The notes under the pieces are model-generated. The model worked only from the letters and a program-made list of their open reading frames with translations. It made no database searches and was not told where the DNA came from. From contig NZ_CP022464.2 of assembly GCF_002234575.2 (NCBI RefSeq), positions 434,001 to 498,000 on the forward strand: DNA of 64,000 bases, in the 5' to 3' direction. A program made the position numbers and the translations under genes. Each line of letters starts with the position of its first letter. Within the stretch, counting starts at the first letter, position 1. Source of the stretch: Enterocloster bolteae (GTDB lineage Bacteria; Bacillota; Clostridia; Lachnospirales; Lachnospiraceae). This document shows positions 1 through 8,678 of this stretch, one piece after another.

Positions 1-1
1 C

Positions 2-847
2 AACTATGGGCCCAATGACCTTCTGGACCAGAGAAATGTTATACTGGATGATTTGTCGCGGTACGGCGATGTGCAGGTGACGGACCTGGAGGACGGAAAG
101 ATTCAGGTTAAAATTAATGGGAAAGTGGTGGTGGACGCTTCGGGGGCTTCCTACACCAATGATAAGCTTAACATAGGCAGCGACGGCGTTACTCTGACTT
201 GGAACAGCAACAACCAGAATGCCAATCTGGGAGCAGGGGCCATCAGAGGATTTACGGATATGCTGACTGGTGCTGACCCAATCAATGCGGGAATACCTTA
301 CTACCAGAATAAGATGGACAATTTTGCCCAGACCCTGGCAGATGTGTTTAACAATAAAATTCATGCGGATGACCCTGATTTCCCTGATAAGTACAAGTTT
401 CTTCTCCAGGGCGGTGTTGACGGCAAGGTTACAGCGGGAAATATCAGCATCAGTGACCAGTGGGCCGATGACGTGTCCTATATAATCCGCAAACAGAATC
501 CGGACGGAGAGCTGGACAATCAGGATATACTGGATATGAAGGCGGCGTTTGAGCAGGATTTTAATTTTGGAGGGGAATACACGGGTACATTCAGCGAATT
601 TATTACCAGCGTCACCAATACACTGGGAAGCGGAATCAAGACAAACAGCGCCAGGATGAGTGCTTCCCTGGCTATTGCGGAAAGCGCTGATTCGGAGCGT
701 ATGGGCGTGTCCGGCGTTTCCCTGAATGAAGAAGGAATCAGCATGATGACATACAACAAGGCCTATCAGGCTCTGGGAAGGCTTATGACCACCATGGACG
801 AGCAGCTGGATATGATTATCAACAAGATGGGCATAGTAGGGCGTTAA
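2..847 (+). CDS. flgK: Flagellar hook-associated protein 1 (FlgK), C-terminal part
   Basis: This is the last 281 residues of FlgK; the reading frame is open to the left window edge, so the 5' end lies outside. FlgK is the first hook-filament junction protein, assembled at the distal end of the hook. The sequence shows the conserved segment NDLLDQRNVILDDLS at the window edge, and the typical C-terminal D0 helix ending in YQALGRLMTTMDEQLDMIINKMG. The TTG/ATG-like starts near position 53 fall inside this conserved segment and are not real starts. The gene is followed 10 bases later by flgL, the usual partner. Identification is firm; full length cannot be judged. Confidence 0.93.
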   Translation, partial: NYGPNDLLDQRNVILDDLSRYGDVQVTDLEDGKIQVKINGKVVVDASGASYTNDKLNIGSDGVTLTWNSNNQNANLGAGAIRGFTDMLTGADPINAGIPYYQNKMDNFAQTLADVFNNKIHADDPDFPDKYKFLLQGGVDGKVTAGNISISDQWADDVSYIIRKQNPDGELDNQDILDMKAAFEQDFNFGGEYTGTFSEFITSVTNTLGSGIKTNSARMSASLAIAESADSERMGVSGVSLNEEGISMMTYNKAYQALGRLMTTMDEQLDMIINKMGIVGR

Positions 848-857
848 GGAGGAGCAT

Positions 858-1841
858 ATGAGAATCACGGAAAATATGATGACATCTACCTATAACAGGA
901 ATCTCCAGAGGAATATATCTGATTTGGCGTCCTCCAACCTGAAGCTGTCGTCCAAGCGTCAGTATAATCATGTATCGGAGGACCCGGCAACAGCGTCAAA
1001 GGCCTTTGCCATCAGGGACCAGATTGCCAGGTCTGAGGAACATATCAGCGTGGTGAAGAACGCAAGGGGAGAGCTGGATACAGCGGATTCCAACATTGTT
1101 ACCCTGAACTCCATACTTGAAACAGTATACGAAAAGGCCACCAAGGCAGGCGGCGCCAGCAGCCAGGATTCCATGGATGCCATTGCGGAGGAGCTGGGCG
1201 GTCTTAAGGAGGAGATTCTGCAGACCATGAACGCCAAGTATGGGGACAAATTCCTGTTTTCCGGTTCGTCCAACAGCGAAGCTCCGTTCACCGTGGATGG
1301 GGACGGAAATCTGCTGTTTAACGGCAAGCCGGTGGATGCCTATGATAAGAACGATCCGGACACGTATTTTGACGAGAATAAGCCGGTTTATCTGGATATC
1401 GGATTCGGTACATACGCGTCGGGAACCAACACGGCAAAGACAGGAATTAAGATTTCCACATCAGGCGTGGATGTGCTGGGATACGGAAAGGACGAGAACG
1501 GGCTTCCCAACAATCTCTACAGCCTCATAGGCAAGGTGGAGGAGCAGTTAAGGGGCGGCGATAAGGAGGGGGCAATGGATACCCTGTCGCAGCTTAAGAA
1601 GAAGCAGAGCAATATTTCCATTGCCACATCTGAGCTAGGAACAAGAGAAAAACTTCTGGACCGCACAGAGGACCGTCTGGAGACAGGACTTATTAATTTA
1701 CAGAAGAGCCAGACAGACCTGGAGTCGGTTAAGATTGAGACGGAGGCTATTAACAACAAATCATGTGAGACAGCCTGGATGATTACCCTTCAGCTGGGAT
1801 CCAGCATCATACCGCCGTCCATATTTGACTTTATGAAATAA
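858..1841 (+). CDS. flgL: Flagellar hook-associated protein 3 (FlgL)
   Basis: A flagellin-fold protein of 327 residues that forms the second hook-filament junction layer on FlgK. The N-terminus (MRITENMMTSTYNRNLQ) and the following helix with SSKRQYNHVSEDPA match the flagellin N-terminal D0/D1 pattern, where the S-x-DPA segment is characteristic. The C-terminal 80 residues form the matching helix, with the family pattern SQTDLESVKIETEAI. Start is the ATG at 858 behind a GGAGG ribosome site at about 849. It lies directly after flgK and before a DUF6470 gene, the order also found in Bacillus (flgK-flgL-yviE-fliW-csrA). Confidence 0.93.
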   Translation: MRITENMMTSTYNRNLQRNISDLASSNLKLSSKRQYNHVSEDPATASKAFAIRDQIARSEEHISVVKNARGELDTADSNIVTLNSILETVYEKATKAGGASSQDSMDAIAEELGGLKEEILQTMNAKYGDKFLFSGSSNSEAPFTVDGDGNLLFNGKPVDAYDKNDPDTYFDENKPVYLDIGFGTYASGTNTAKTGIKISTSGVDVLGYGKDENGLPNNLYSLIGKVEEQLRGGDKEGAMDTLSQLKKKQSNISIATSELGTREKLLDRTEDRLETGLINLQKSQTDLESVKIETEAINNKSCETAWMITLQLGSSIIPPSIFDFMK

Positions 1842-1862
1842 GTTGAAAAGAGGTGTCTGAGG

Positions 1863-2462
1863 ATGAACGTCCTAAAAATCACATCTACCCCCATTAAGCT
1901 GTCCATGACCTCCCAGCGCGCCAGGCTTGAGAGCAGGCTGCCGGACCCTGAGGTGGGAATCATCCGCAATCCGGGGAAGCTGAACATGAAATCAGATCAT
2001 ATCAAGGTGGATATTGATACGTCCCGTTCCAGGGACAGTCTGGGGTTCAAGACCGCCAGAGGGCTTATGAAGGATGCTGCCAGCGCAGGCCTTAAGGCTG
2101 CATCGGATGCCACTGCCCAGTATTCCAGGGTGGGCAACCAGATGATGCAGATTCAGGACGGGGTGACGGTATCCGGCATTATAAAGAATCAGATGATGGC
2201 CCAGACCAATGTGGTCACGGGGATTGCCTTTATTCCGTCAGTAGGTCCGGATATTTCCTGGGAGCCCGCTGATCTGTCCATTGACTTTGCGCCTGCCCAG
2301 CTTGCGTTTGATCCTCAGGTGCAGGAGCCGGCGGCCAGGTATGTGCCGGGCGAGCTCAGCGTAAATGTGGAACAGTATCCCAAAGTAGAAATAGAATATA
2401 TGGGAGATCCCATATACGTACCGCCCAGCGCCAATCCGGCCGGAAATGAAGGGCCGCAGTAA
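1863..2462 (+). CDS. DUF6470 family protein (YviE-like)
   Basis: A 199-residue protein with no signal peptide or membrane segment. Placement between flgL and fliW, the repeated Met/Gln-rich middle and the N-terminal pattern ITSTPIKLSM fit the DUF6470 family, known in Bacillus as YviE. Its function is not established; it is co-inherited with flagellar genes. The second half is rich in proline and short beta-strand patterns (DLSIDFAPAQLAFDP, YVPGELSVNVEQYPKVEIEY), so it is probably an extended or beta structure. Start ATG 1863 follows an AGAGGTGTCTGAGG ribosome region. Family assignment rests on order plus general look, not on a search. Confidence 0.7.
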   Translation: MNVLKITSTPIKLSMTSQRARLESRLPDPEVGIIRNPGKLNMKSDHIKVDIDTSRSRDSLGFKTARGLMKDAASAGLKAASDATAQYSRVGNQMMQIQDGVTVSGIIKNQMMAQTNVVTGIAFIPSVGPDISWEPADLSIDFAPAQLAFDPQVQEPAARYVPGELSVNVEQYPKVEIEYMGDPIYVPPSANPAGNEGPQ

Positions 2463-2511
2463 CAGGCGGTATGAATGACACCAGGGCCAGGGATGAGATA
2501 GGGGGATATGC

Positions 2512-2958
2512 TTGAAGATAGAGACGCGGGATTTTGGAATCCTTGAGATAGAAGAAAGAAATATTATAACATTTAAACAGCCCATATTCGGATTTGAAGA
2601 ATATACGCAGTTTGTACTTGTAAATGATTCCAACATGGGAAATGGAATCTGCTGGCTGCAATCCATTGAGCAGAAGGACATATGCTTTATCATGCTGAAT
2701 CCTCTGGAAGTAAAACGTGATTATGCTCCAGTTGTGATGCAGGATATATTAATCCTGCTGCAGGCGGTTCCTGAGGATGATTTGGACTGCTGGGTTCTCA
2801 TGGTCATCGGAGAGACGTTCCGCAATTCTACAGTAAACCTGAAAAGCCCTATCATCATTAATCATAAGACGAATCTGGCTGTCCAGGTAATACTGGACCA
2901 GGATTATCCCATACGGCAGTCCATATTCAGCCAGGGAGAGAGGGACGGCCTATGCTGA
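2512..2958 (+). CDS. fliW: Flagellar assembly factor FliW
   Basis: A 148-residue FliW protein. In Bacillus, FliW binds either flagellin or CsrA: free flagellin captures FliW and releases CsrA, which then represses flagellin translation. Visible family features are the N-terminal RDFGILEIEE and ITFKQPIFGFEEYTQF, and the C-terminal NLKSPIIINHKTNLAVQVIL. The start is a TTG at 2512 preceded by GGGGGAT; no in-frame ATG gives the conserved N-terminus. It overlaps csrA by 7 bases, so the two proteins are likely made in coupled amounts. Confidence 0.93.
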   Translation: MKIETRDFGILEIEERNIITFKQPIFGFEEYTQFVLVNDSNMGNGICWLQSIEQKDICFIMLNPLEVKRDYAPVVMQDILILLQAVPEDDLDCWVLMVIGETFRNSTVNLKSPIIINHKTNLAVQVILDQDYPIRQSIFSQGERDGLC

Positions 2959-3230
2959 TTTTATCCAGGAAAAAAGGCGAATCAATTAAAATTGGCGATG
3001 ATATTGAGATATTTGTGTCCGAGATTAAAGGCGACAAGGTGCGTCTGGGCATTTCAGCGCCCGGCGATATGAAGATATGCCGCACGGAGCTGTATCTTAC
3101 CATGGAGAATAACAAGGAAGCATCGGATAAGGTGGATCTGCTTAAGGTGTTCCAGCTCTCCAGAAACCTGAAAGCTCTTGCCCAGGAGGATGAAAAGGAA
3201 GTTAGGGAGGAGAAAAATGGAAGTGCTTGA
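2952..3230 (+). CDS. csrA: Carbon storage / translational regulator CsrA
   Basis: A small RNA-binding repressor that blocks ribosome binding at GGA motifs, in Firmicutes mainly on flagellin mRNA, and is antagonised by FliW. The first 55 residues carry the canonical CsrA fold (MLILSRKKGESIKIGDDIEI, then VRLGISAP). The protein has 92 residues where about 60-75 is common. The extra tail of some 30 residues is charged and helical-looking (ends EDEKEVREEKNGSA). It overlaps fliW upstream and the FlgN-like gene downstream (which starts at 3217), so three genes are translationally linked. Confidence 0.94.
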   Translation: MLILSRKKGESIKIGDDIEIFVSEIKGDKVRLGISAPGDMKICRTELYLTMENNKEASDKVDLLKVFQLSRNLKALAQEDEKEVREEKNGSA

Positions 3231-3693
3231 GCAGATGAGGATGCTGCTCAGGGAAAAGGCCATTCTGTTCGGACAGTATGAGCAGGAGACCCTGAGACTG
3301 GATACGGATGACCTGGACGCGGTGGACGATATCGTGGATGCAGTACAGGCACGGCAGGCCCTTATAGATAAGATAAACGGACTGGACCGGAGGATTGCCG
3401 CTATCGGGGAAGCATCGGCTTACGGCGCGCGCTGTTTTCATATTGGGAAAAATCAGTGCGATTATGCCGGCCTTACTGAGGCTGAGCAGGCAGTATTCCG
3501 GGTCGGGCAGGAGGTATTTGCCATCATGACCAGAATCCGGGAGCTGGAAGACGGAATACCGGGAAAGATGGCAGTGATTCAGGAACAGCTCCAGGAAAAG
3601 ATAAAAAAGAATAATGTAAACGGTAAATTTACCGGATATCTGAAACAGATGGGACAGGGGAGCAAAGGGGTGCTCTATGATAAACGCAGATAG
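3217..3693 (+). CDS. FlgN-like flagellar export chaperone
   Basis: A 158-residue, strongly helical protein. FlgN-type chaperones hold FlgK and FlgL in the cytoplasm before export. The N-terminal 90 residues form a long charged helix pair (MEVLEQMRMLLREKAILFGQ followed by a helix with DDLDAVDDIVDAVQARQALI), the pattern expected of FlgN or FliT proteins. I chose ATG 3217 because AGGGAGGAG lies 6 bases upstream; an ATG at 3178 has no ribosome site. It overlaps the csrA 3' end and precedes fliD. FlgN versus FliT cannot be settled by eye. Confidence 0.65.
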   Translation: MEVLEQMRMLLREKAILFGQYEQETLRLDTDDLDAVDDIVDAVQARQALIDKINGLDRRIAAIGEASAYGARCFHIGKNQCDYAGLTEAEQAVFRVGQEVFAIMTRIRELEDGIPGKMAVIQEQLQEKIKKNNVNGKFTGYLKQMGQGSKGVLYDKRR

Positions 3694-3704
3694 GGGGACA
3701 AACA

Positions 3705-6611
3705 ATGTCATCAATCAATACAGTCAGCGGCAACGGCAATAAGAATTACGTATCAGGTCTTGCTTCCGGCATGGATACGGAGAGTATTGTCAAGAGTCTT
3801 CTGATGGGTACCCAGACCAAAATAGATAAGCAGTCAGGATTAAAGCAGCAGCTTGAATGGAAACAGGATATTTACAGGGACCTGATAACAAAAATCAATA
3901 CCTTTAGTGATAAATATTTTTCTTATTATGGTTCGGGCGATACCAATCTCATGAGCCAGAGCCTGTTTAAGACAATGACCGGAATCAGCAGTTCCGGTGC
4001 CATTAAGATAAGCTCTGTCTCATCCAATGCGGTCAGCTCCATGAATATAAGCGAGATACAGCAGCTGGCAACAGCTTGTTCGGTAAAATCATCAGGCAAC
4101 GTGACCGGTGAGCCAAAGGGACAGGAGGCGGATCTTAATGCATTGGCAGAGGGAGAAAACTCTTTTTCCATAACGCTGGATGGGGTCAACAGGACCATAA
4201 CGTTTACAAAGGGTGCAACAGAACAGGATACCATTGATAATATTAACCAGGCATTATACCGTAATTTTGGTACATCGGTGGGTATGAGCCTAACGGACAG
4301 CACGGCTGAGGACGGCAGCAGCATTAAGGTCATGAAGCTGGTAAAGCTGAATGAAAATGGTAAGGAAACCAGTGAGGCGGTAGACTCTTCCAGAAGGGTT
4401 ATCATAGAATCAGCGGGGGACAACCGGGATACAATTAAGCACATGGGATTTTCGGGCGGTTTTTCCAATAAACTGGACTATGGCACATCCTTGAAAAATA
4501 TGAACTTTGCCACGCCTCTTGAGGGAAACAGATATGAGTTCCAGATAAACGGCGTGACCATAAAAGGACTGACCGGGGATTCCACGCTCAGTGATGTAAT
4601 CAGTGCCATCAACAGCAGCGACGCAGGGGTAAGGGTATCCTATTCCTCGGCGGCTGATAAATTTATTATGGAATCATCCTCAACCGGAGAGATATCCAAT
4701 ATAACTATGTCCCAGACTTACGGGAATCTGCTGACCACCATGTTCGGCGTGGAGGCAACGGGTGTGCAGTCATCGCTGTTTTCCCAGAATATTACCAGTG
4801 ATAATTCCGTGGATTTTAATACCATTGTAGAGAATCTTAATAGTGGAAGGGACCAGTCCCTTACATTCCAGGTAGATGGAGAAGATTACACGGTAAAGTT
4901 GGAAGGAAAAAACGGCGTAGGGAATTATAAGAACGCGCAGGCTGTTATTGACGCCATTAATTCCAATCTTTCCAGGGAGTTTGGCAGCGGGAAGGTGAAC
5001 TTTTCACTGGAGGATGACCCTGACATTGCAGGAAATAGTTTCGTGGCAGTGAATTCTTCTGAGCATAGTATTCTGTTTACGACAGCTAATGTAAATGACG
5101 GCGGAGCAGATGCGTTTGGCTTTGCTGAAAACCAGACGAATGTACTCGGTAAAGACACCACATGGGATGCTGCAGGTATGGCTGGTAAAATAAAGGTCAA
5201 TGGAACTGAAGTTTACATTACTGGCAATACAACATTGGAAAAGGTGGCTGTCAGGCTTCAGACGGCCATAACCAATGCCGTAGGCGGGAACCCTAAGGTA
5301 GAATATAAGGACGGCCGTTTTAATATAACAGGGCTAACCGGGAATGTAAAAATTGAGGGCGTGGAAGGCGATATAACCGATGCGGATGGCAGCATAATAA
5401 AAAAGAATCCCGTAGAAATAATGTTTGGAAAGAAATCAATACAGAATGTTCCTAACATTAAAACAGTAACCTCCAATGCAGTTACTGATACAAGAATATT
5501 AAAAGGAAATTTAAAGTTAACTCTGGAGGATGGGACCACAGAGGTTATTGATGTTAATAATTTAAGCATTCCTAAAAACTTTGCAGACTTAGCAGCGGAA
5601 ATTCAGGGCATAGTCGGAGCCGGAGTGTCAGTAAGCTATACGACGGATGGTAAAATCCAGATTCAGGGAACATCAAAGGGATTTAACATAGAGGGAACTG
5701 ATACAGAGGGCAAAGCCCTTATGAACAGTCTGTTCGGGCAGGACGGCATGACATTTTCGTCGCAGATGACAGCCCAGGTAACCGCCGGCCAGAACGCCCG
5801 CCTCACAGTAGACGGCACTGTCATTGAGCGTAATTCAAACACCTTTGAACTGGATGGAATTACCATGGAATTAACCTCGGAATACCATGATACAGGCACC
5901 CCAATACGCTTGACTACATCCCGGGATACTGATAAAATAGTAGACAGTTTAAAGAGTTTTGTAGAAGATTACAACGCGCTTGTGGAAGAACTGAATGAAC
6001 ATCTGAAAGAGACTGCAAATTATAAGAAATACGCGCCTCTCACCGATGAACAGAAGAAGGAAATGAGCGACAAGGAGATTGAACTCTGGGAGGAAAAATC
6101 CAAGGAGGGCCTTCTCCACAATGACGCCAACATTACCAGCTTTCTGGGCGATATGAGAATGGTTCTTTACAGCAGTGTGGAGGGCGCAGGGCTGTCCCTT
6201 TATGATATCGGCATTGAGACATCCGATAACTGGAGGGATAACGGCAAGCTGGTCATTGACGAGGATGTTCTTAAATCCATGGCCGCCACCAACCCTGATG
6301 CCATATGCAAGCTGTTTACAGACAGGGACCAGGGGCTGGGAACCGGCATGCAGAATGCCCTTAAGGACGCAGCCAATGTCAGCAGCGGAAGCCCCGGCAC
6401 CATGGTGCGCTATGCGGGAACAAAGGATGTTCTTACTACCAGCAACACCCTCTATGAGGAGATGAAGCACATTTCAGAGACGCTTTCCAATCTGAATACC
6501 AAGTATCAGCTGGAAAAGACACGGTACTGGAATCAGTTTAATGCCATGGAACAGGCCATATCGAATATGAACAGCCAGAGTTCCTGGCTTACCCAGCAGT
6601 TCTCATCATGA
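3705..6611 (+). CDS. fliD: Flagellar filament cap protein FliD (HAP2), oversized
   Basis: FliD caps the growing filament and guides flagellin folding. The N-terminal domain is clear (YVSGLASGMDTESIVKSLL, residues 15-33), as is the C-terminal coiled domain ending near NSQSSWLTQQFSS. The protein is 968 residues, about twice the 450-550 of common FliD proteins. The extra length appears to come from repeated modules of 100-120 residues, each with a beta hairpin around a (V/L)xG turn, a helix like TIDNINQAL or QAVIDAIN, and a closing beta pair. They start at about residues 150, 276, 384, 494 and 601. This resembles the flagellin hook IN motif. Start ATG 3705 follows AGGGGGAC. fliS follows by 16 bases. 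Confidence 0.93.
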   Translation: MSSINTVSGNGNKNYVSGLASGMDTESIVKSLLMGTQTKIDKQSGLKQQLEWKQDIYRDLITKINTFSDKYFSYYGSGDTNLMSQSLFKTMTGISSSGAIKISSVSSNAVSSMNISEIQQLATACSVKSSGNVTGEPKGQEADLNALAEGENSFSITLDGVNRTITFTKGATEQDTIDNINQALYRNFGTSVGMSLTDSTAEDGSSIKVMKLVKLNENGKETSEAVDSSRRVIIESAGDNRDTIKHMGFSGGFSNKLDYGTSLKNMNFATPLEGNRYEFQINGVTIKGLTGDSTLSDVISAINSSDAGVRVSYSSAADKFIMESSSTGEISNITMSQTYGNLLTTMFGVEATGVQSSLFSQNITSDNSVDFNTIVENLNSGRDQSLTFQVDGEDYTVKLEGKNGVGNYKNAQAVIDAINSNLSREFGSGKVNFSLEDDPDIAGNSFVAVNSSEHSILFTTANVNDGGADAFGFAENQTNVLGKDTTWDAAGMAGKIKVNGTEVYITGNTTLEKVAVRLQTAITNAVGGNPKVEYKDGRFNITGLTGNVKIEGVEGDITDADGSIIKKNPVEIMFGKKSIQNVPNIKTVTSNAVTDTRILKGNLKLTLEDGTTEVIDVNNLSIPKNFADLAAEIQGIVGAGVSVSYTTDGKIQIQGTSKGFNIEGTDTEGKALMNSLFGQDGMTFSSQMTAQVTAGQNARLTVDGTVIERNSNTFELDGITMELTSEYHDTGTPIRLTTSRDTDKIVDSLKSFVEDYNALVEELNEHLKETANYKKYAPLTDEQKKEMSDKEIELWEEKSKEGLLHNDANITSFLGDMRMVLYSSVEGAGLSLYDIGIETSDNWRDNGKLVIDEDVLKSMAATNPDAICKLFTDRDQGLGTGMQNALKDAANVSSGSPGTMVRYAGTKDVLTTSNTLYEEMKHISETLSNLNTKYQLEKTRYWNQFNAMEQAISNMNSQSSWLTQQFSS

Positions 6612-6627
6612 TGAAGGAGTAATCACT

Positions 6628-7008
6628 ATGCAGAATCCATATGCAAAATATAAACAGCAGTCCATAATGACCATGACCCAGGGAGATATGATTAACCTTC
6701 TGTTCGATGAGACAATCAACCGTCTGAACAAAGGTCTTGCGGGGCTGGAGGCAGGGGACTGCGAAGCAACCAATACCCATTTTAAGAAGGCTCAGGCTAT
6801 TATCAGCCATCTGGCATCCACACTGGATCCCCAGTATCCGGTTTCCAAGGGATTGTCTTCTCTCTATGAGTATTTTAATTACCAGATCATACAGGCCAAT
6901 GTGAGGAAGAACCCGGAGACGGTGAACGAGATTCTTCCCATGATAGAGGAACTGAAAGAGGCATTTGCCCAGGCGGATAAACAGGTACGTATAGGCCACA
7001 CAGGCTGA
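6628..7008 (+). CDS. fliS: Flagellar secretion chaperone FliS
   Basis: A 126-residue four-helix chaperone that binds the C-terminus of flagellin and prevents premature polymerisation before export. Family signs are the N-terminal MQNPYAKYKQQSIMTMTQGDMINLLFDE and the SLYEYFNYQIIQANVRKNPE segment, which corresponds to the conserved LY-Y-----I-AN stretch. The ATG at 6628 follows a GAAGGAG ribosome site. fliD directly precedes it, the normal order in Firmicutes. Length is normal. Confidence 0.93.
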   Translation: MQNPYAKYKQQSIMTMTQGDMINLLFDETINRLNKGLAGLEAGDCEATNTHFKKAQAIISHLASTLDPQYPVSKGLSSLYEYFNYQIIQANVRKNPETVNEILPMIEELKEAFAQADKQVRIGHTG

Positions 7009-7029
7009 TGAGAGACAAGGAGGCGGAAC

Positions 7030-7386
7030 ATGCCGTTATTTGATGACAGGGCTTTGGGAGCTCTGGAAAGAGGGATGGATGGCATGTGGCTGAAGCAGCA
7101 GATTGCCAGCCACAACATTGCAAACGTGGAGACGCCGGGATATAAGGCGAAGAAGGTGGAATTTCGGGATGTTCTTTACGAGACAGCCCAGGGAACAGAG
7201 CGTATATCCAAACCAGTGGTGGAAGAGGACGGAAACACCCAGGCCAGGCCGGACGGCAATAATGTCCAGGTGGAAAAGGAAGAACTGGAGCTGTGGAAGG
7301 CCTATACCCAGTATTCGGCTCTCACAGGGCGTGTGTCAGGCAAGCTGTCCACGCTGCGGTATGTAATTAATAACACGGGCAAATAA
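7030..7386 (+). CDS. flgB: Flagellar basal-body rod protein FlgB
   Basis: Proximal rod subunit, 118 residues. The diagnostic rod/hook N-terminal motif ASHNIANVETPGYKAKKVEF is at residues 27-46, and the family C-terminal helix is YTQYSALTGRVSGKLSTLRYVI. The gene follows a GGAGGC ribosome site and precedes flgC by 11 bases. In most Firmicutes flgB opens the fla/che operon with flgC-fliE-fliF-fliG after it. Here it sits mid-run after fliS. Confidence 0.93.
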   Translation: MPLFDDRALGALERGMDGMWLKQQIASHNIANVETPGYKAKKVEFRDVLYETAQGTERISKPVVEEDGNTQARPDGNNVQVEKEELELWKAYTQYSALTGRVSGKLSTLRYVINNTGK

Positions 7387-7397
7387 AGGAGACAGAT

Positions 7398-7832
7398 ATG
7401 GGGTATTTGGATTCTCTTAATATAACGGGTTCCGCTCTCACAGCAGAGCGGTTCCGCACGGATATCATCATGCAGAACCTGGCAAACCAGAACACCACCA
7501 GGACGGCAGAGGGAGGTCCCTACAAGAGGAAGCAGGTTGTGTTCAGGGAAAATACACTGAACTTTAAGAGCGAGCTGGGAAAGGCCATGACAAAGGCGGA
7601 GAATGGCGGCGTATTTGTGGAGGAAGTGGTGGAGAGCCAGAATCCTTCGGTGCCGGTCTATGATCCGGACCATCCGGATGCGGATGAGGATGGGTATGTG
7701 ATGATGCCCAATGTGAACAGTGCGGAGGAGATGGTGGATCTGATGGCTGCCTCCCGCGCCTATGAGGCGAATGTCACGGCCCTTAATGTTGCAAAAAGCA
7801 TGGCTCTAAAAGCACTGGAGATTGGTAAATAA
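7398..7832 (+). CDS. flgC: Flagellar basal-body rod protein FlgC
   Basis: Rod subunit of 144 residues. It carries the rod motif in the form MQNLANQNTTRTAEGGPYKRKQVVF (residues 27-51) and the conserved C-terminal pattern VNSAEEMVDLMAASRAYEANVTALN, followed by the terminal helix. The stop codon abuts the start of motB (TAAATG), so translation is probably coupled. fliE, the usual next gene, is absent from this position and was not seen elsewhere in the window. Confidence 0.94.
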   Translation: MGYLDSLNITGSALTAERFRTDIIMQNLANQNTTRTAEGGPYKRKQVVFRENTLNFKSELGKAMTKAENGGVFVEEVVESQNPSVPVYDPDHPDADEDGYVMMPNVNSAEEMVDLMAASRAYEANVTALNVAKSMALKALEIGK

Positions 7833-8678
7833 ATGAAAAGGCAGAAGGATGAAGAAGGAGGCCAGGAGTGGTTAAATACCTACGCGGATATGATAACCCT
7901 TGTCCTGACCTTTTTCGTATTATTATACAGTATTTCAAATGTAAACCTGACCAAACTGGAGGAGGTTGCGTCTGCCATGCAGAGGCAGCTGGGAATCGAG
8001 GCAAAGACCGAAATTGAGGACGTGCCTTCCGATTTGAAATATCCTGTTGTAGGGGAAGGCGCCCAGGCGCCGGAAGACGCGGAGGCGCCGCTGCAGCAGA
8101 CACAGCAGCAGTACCAGGCATCGGCCAGGGAAATGGCTGATATGGCCAGGGATATACAGACATATTTTGATTCGGAGAATCTGGACGCGGTTGTCACCAA
8201 CAGTGAGAACGCGGTGTACATCCGTTTTAAGAATGATTTACTGTTTGCGCCTGACAACGCAAATCTTACGGATGCCAGCAAATCCATGCTGGACGCGGTT
8301 GGAATCATGCTGAAGGAAAAGCAGGACAATATCCTGGCCATTTACATAAACGGACACACGGCCCAGGCAGCCAATTCCCTGATTAACGACAGACTCCTGT
8401 CCTCAGAAAGGGCGGATAATGTGGCCATTTACCTGGAGGAACAGGTGGGAATCCCCCCAAAAAAGCTGATATGCCGCGGTTACGGAAAATATTATCCTAT
8501 TGCGGATAATACTACCAGGGAAGGCCGCGAACAGAACCGGCGGGTGGATATGATTATTCTCGGAACCGGATATAAACCGCCGGATACGGTCCAGGGAATG
8601 GAGACAATGGATCCCCTGTTTCCGGTGACCATGCCGGGGGATGAGACTATGATGCAGGAAGGAACAGCCAGTGATTAA
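7833..8678 (+). CDS. motB: Flagellar motor stator protein MotB
   Basis: Stator subunit of 281 residues that couples ion flow to torque and anchors the stator to peptidoglycan. One membrane helix lies at about residues 16-38. The conserved protonatable aspartate is in the TYADMITL motif (D19). The C-terminal OmpA-like peptidoglycan-binding domain covers about residues 125-250, with INGHTAQ, the LLSSERADNV helix and the basic NRRVDMIILG end. A Gln-rich linker follows the membrane helix. No motA is adjacent in this window, so MotA must be encoded elsewhere. The last 8 bases overlap fliM. Confidence 0.9.
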   Translation: MKRQKDEEGGQEWLNTYADMITLVLTFFVLLYSISNVNLTKLEEVASAMQRQLGIEAKTEIEDVPSDLKYPVVGEGAQAPEDAEAPLQQTQQQYQASAREMADMARDIQTYFDSENLDAVVTNSENAVYIRFKNDLLFAPDNANLTDASKSMLDAVGIMLKEKQDNILAIYINGHTAQAANSLINDRLLSSERADNVAIYLEEQVGIPPKKLICRGYGKYYPIADNTTREGREQNRRVDMIILGTGYKPPDTVQGMETMDPLFPVTMPGDETMMQEGTASD

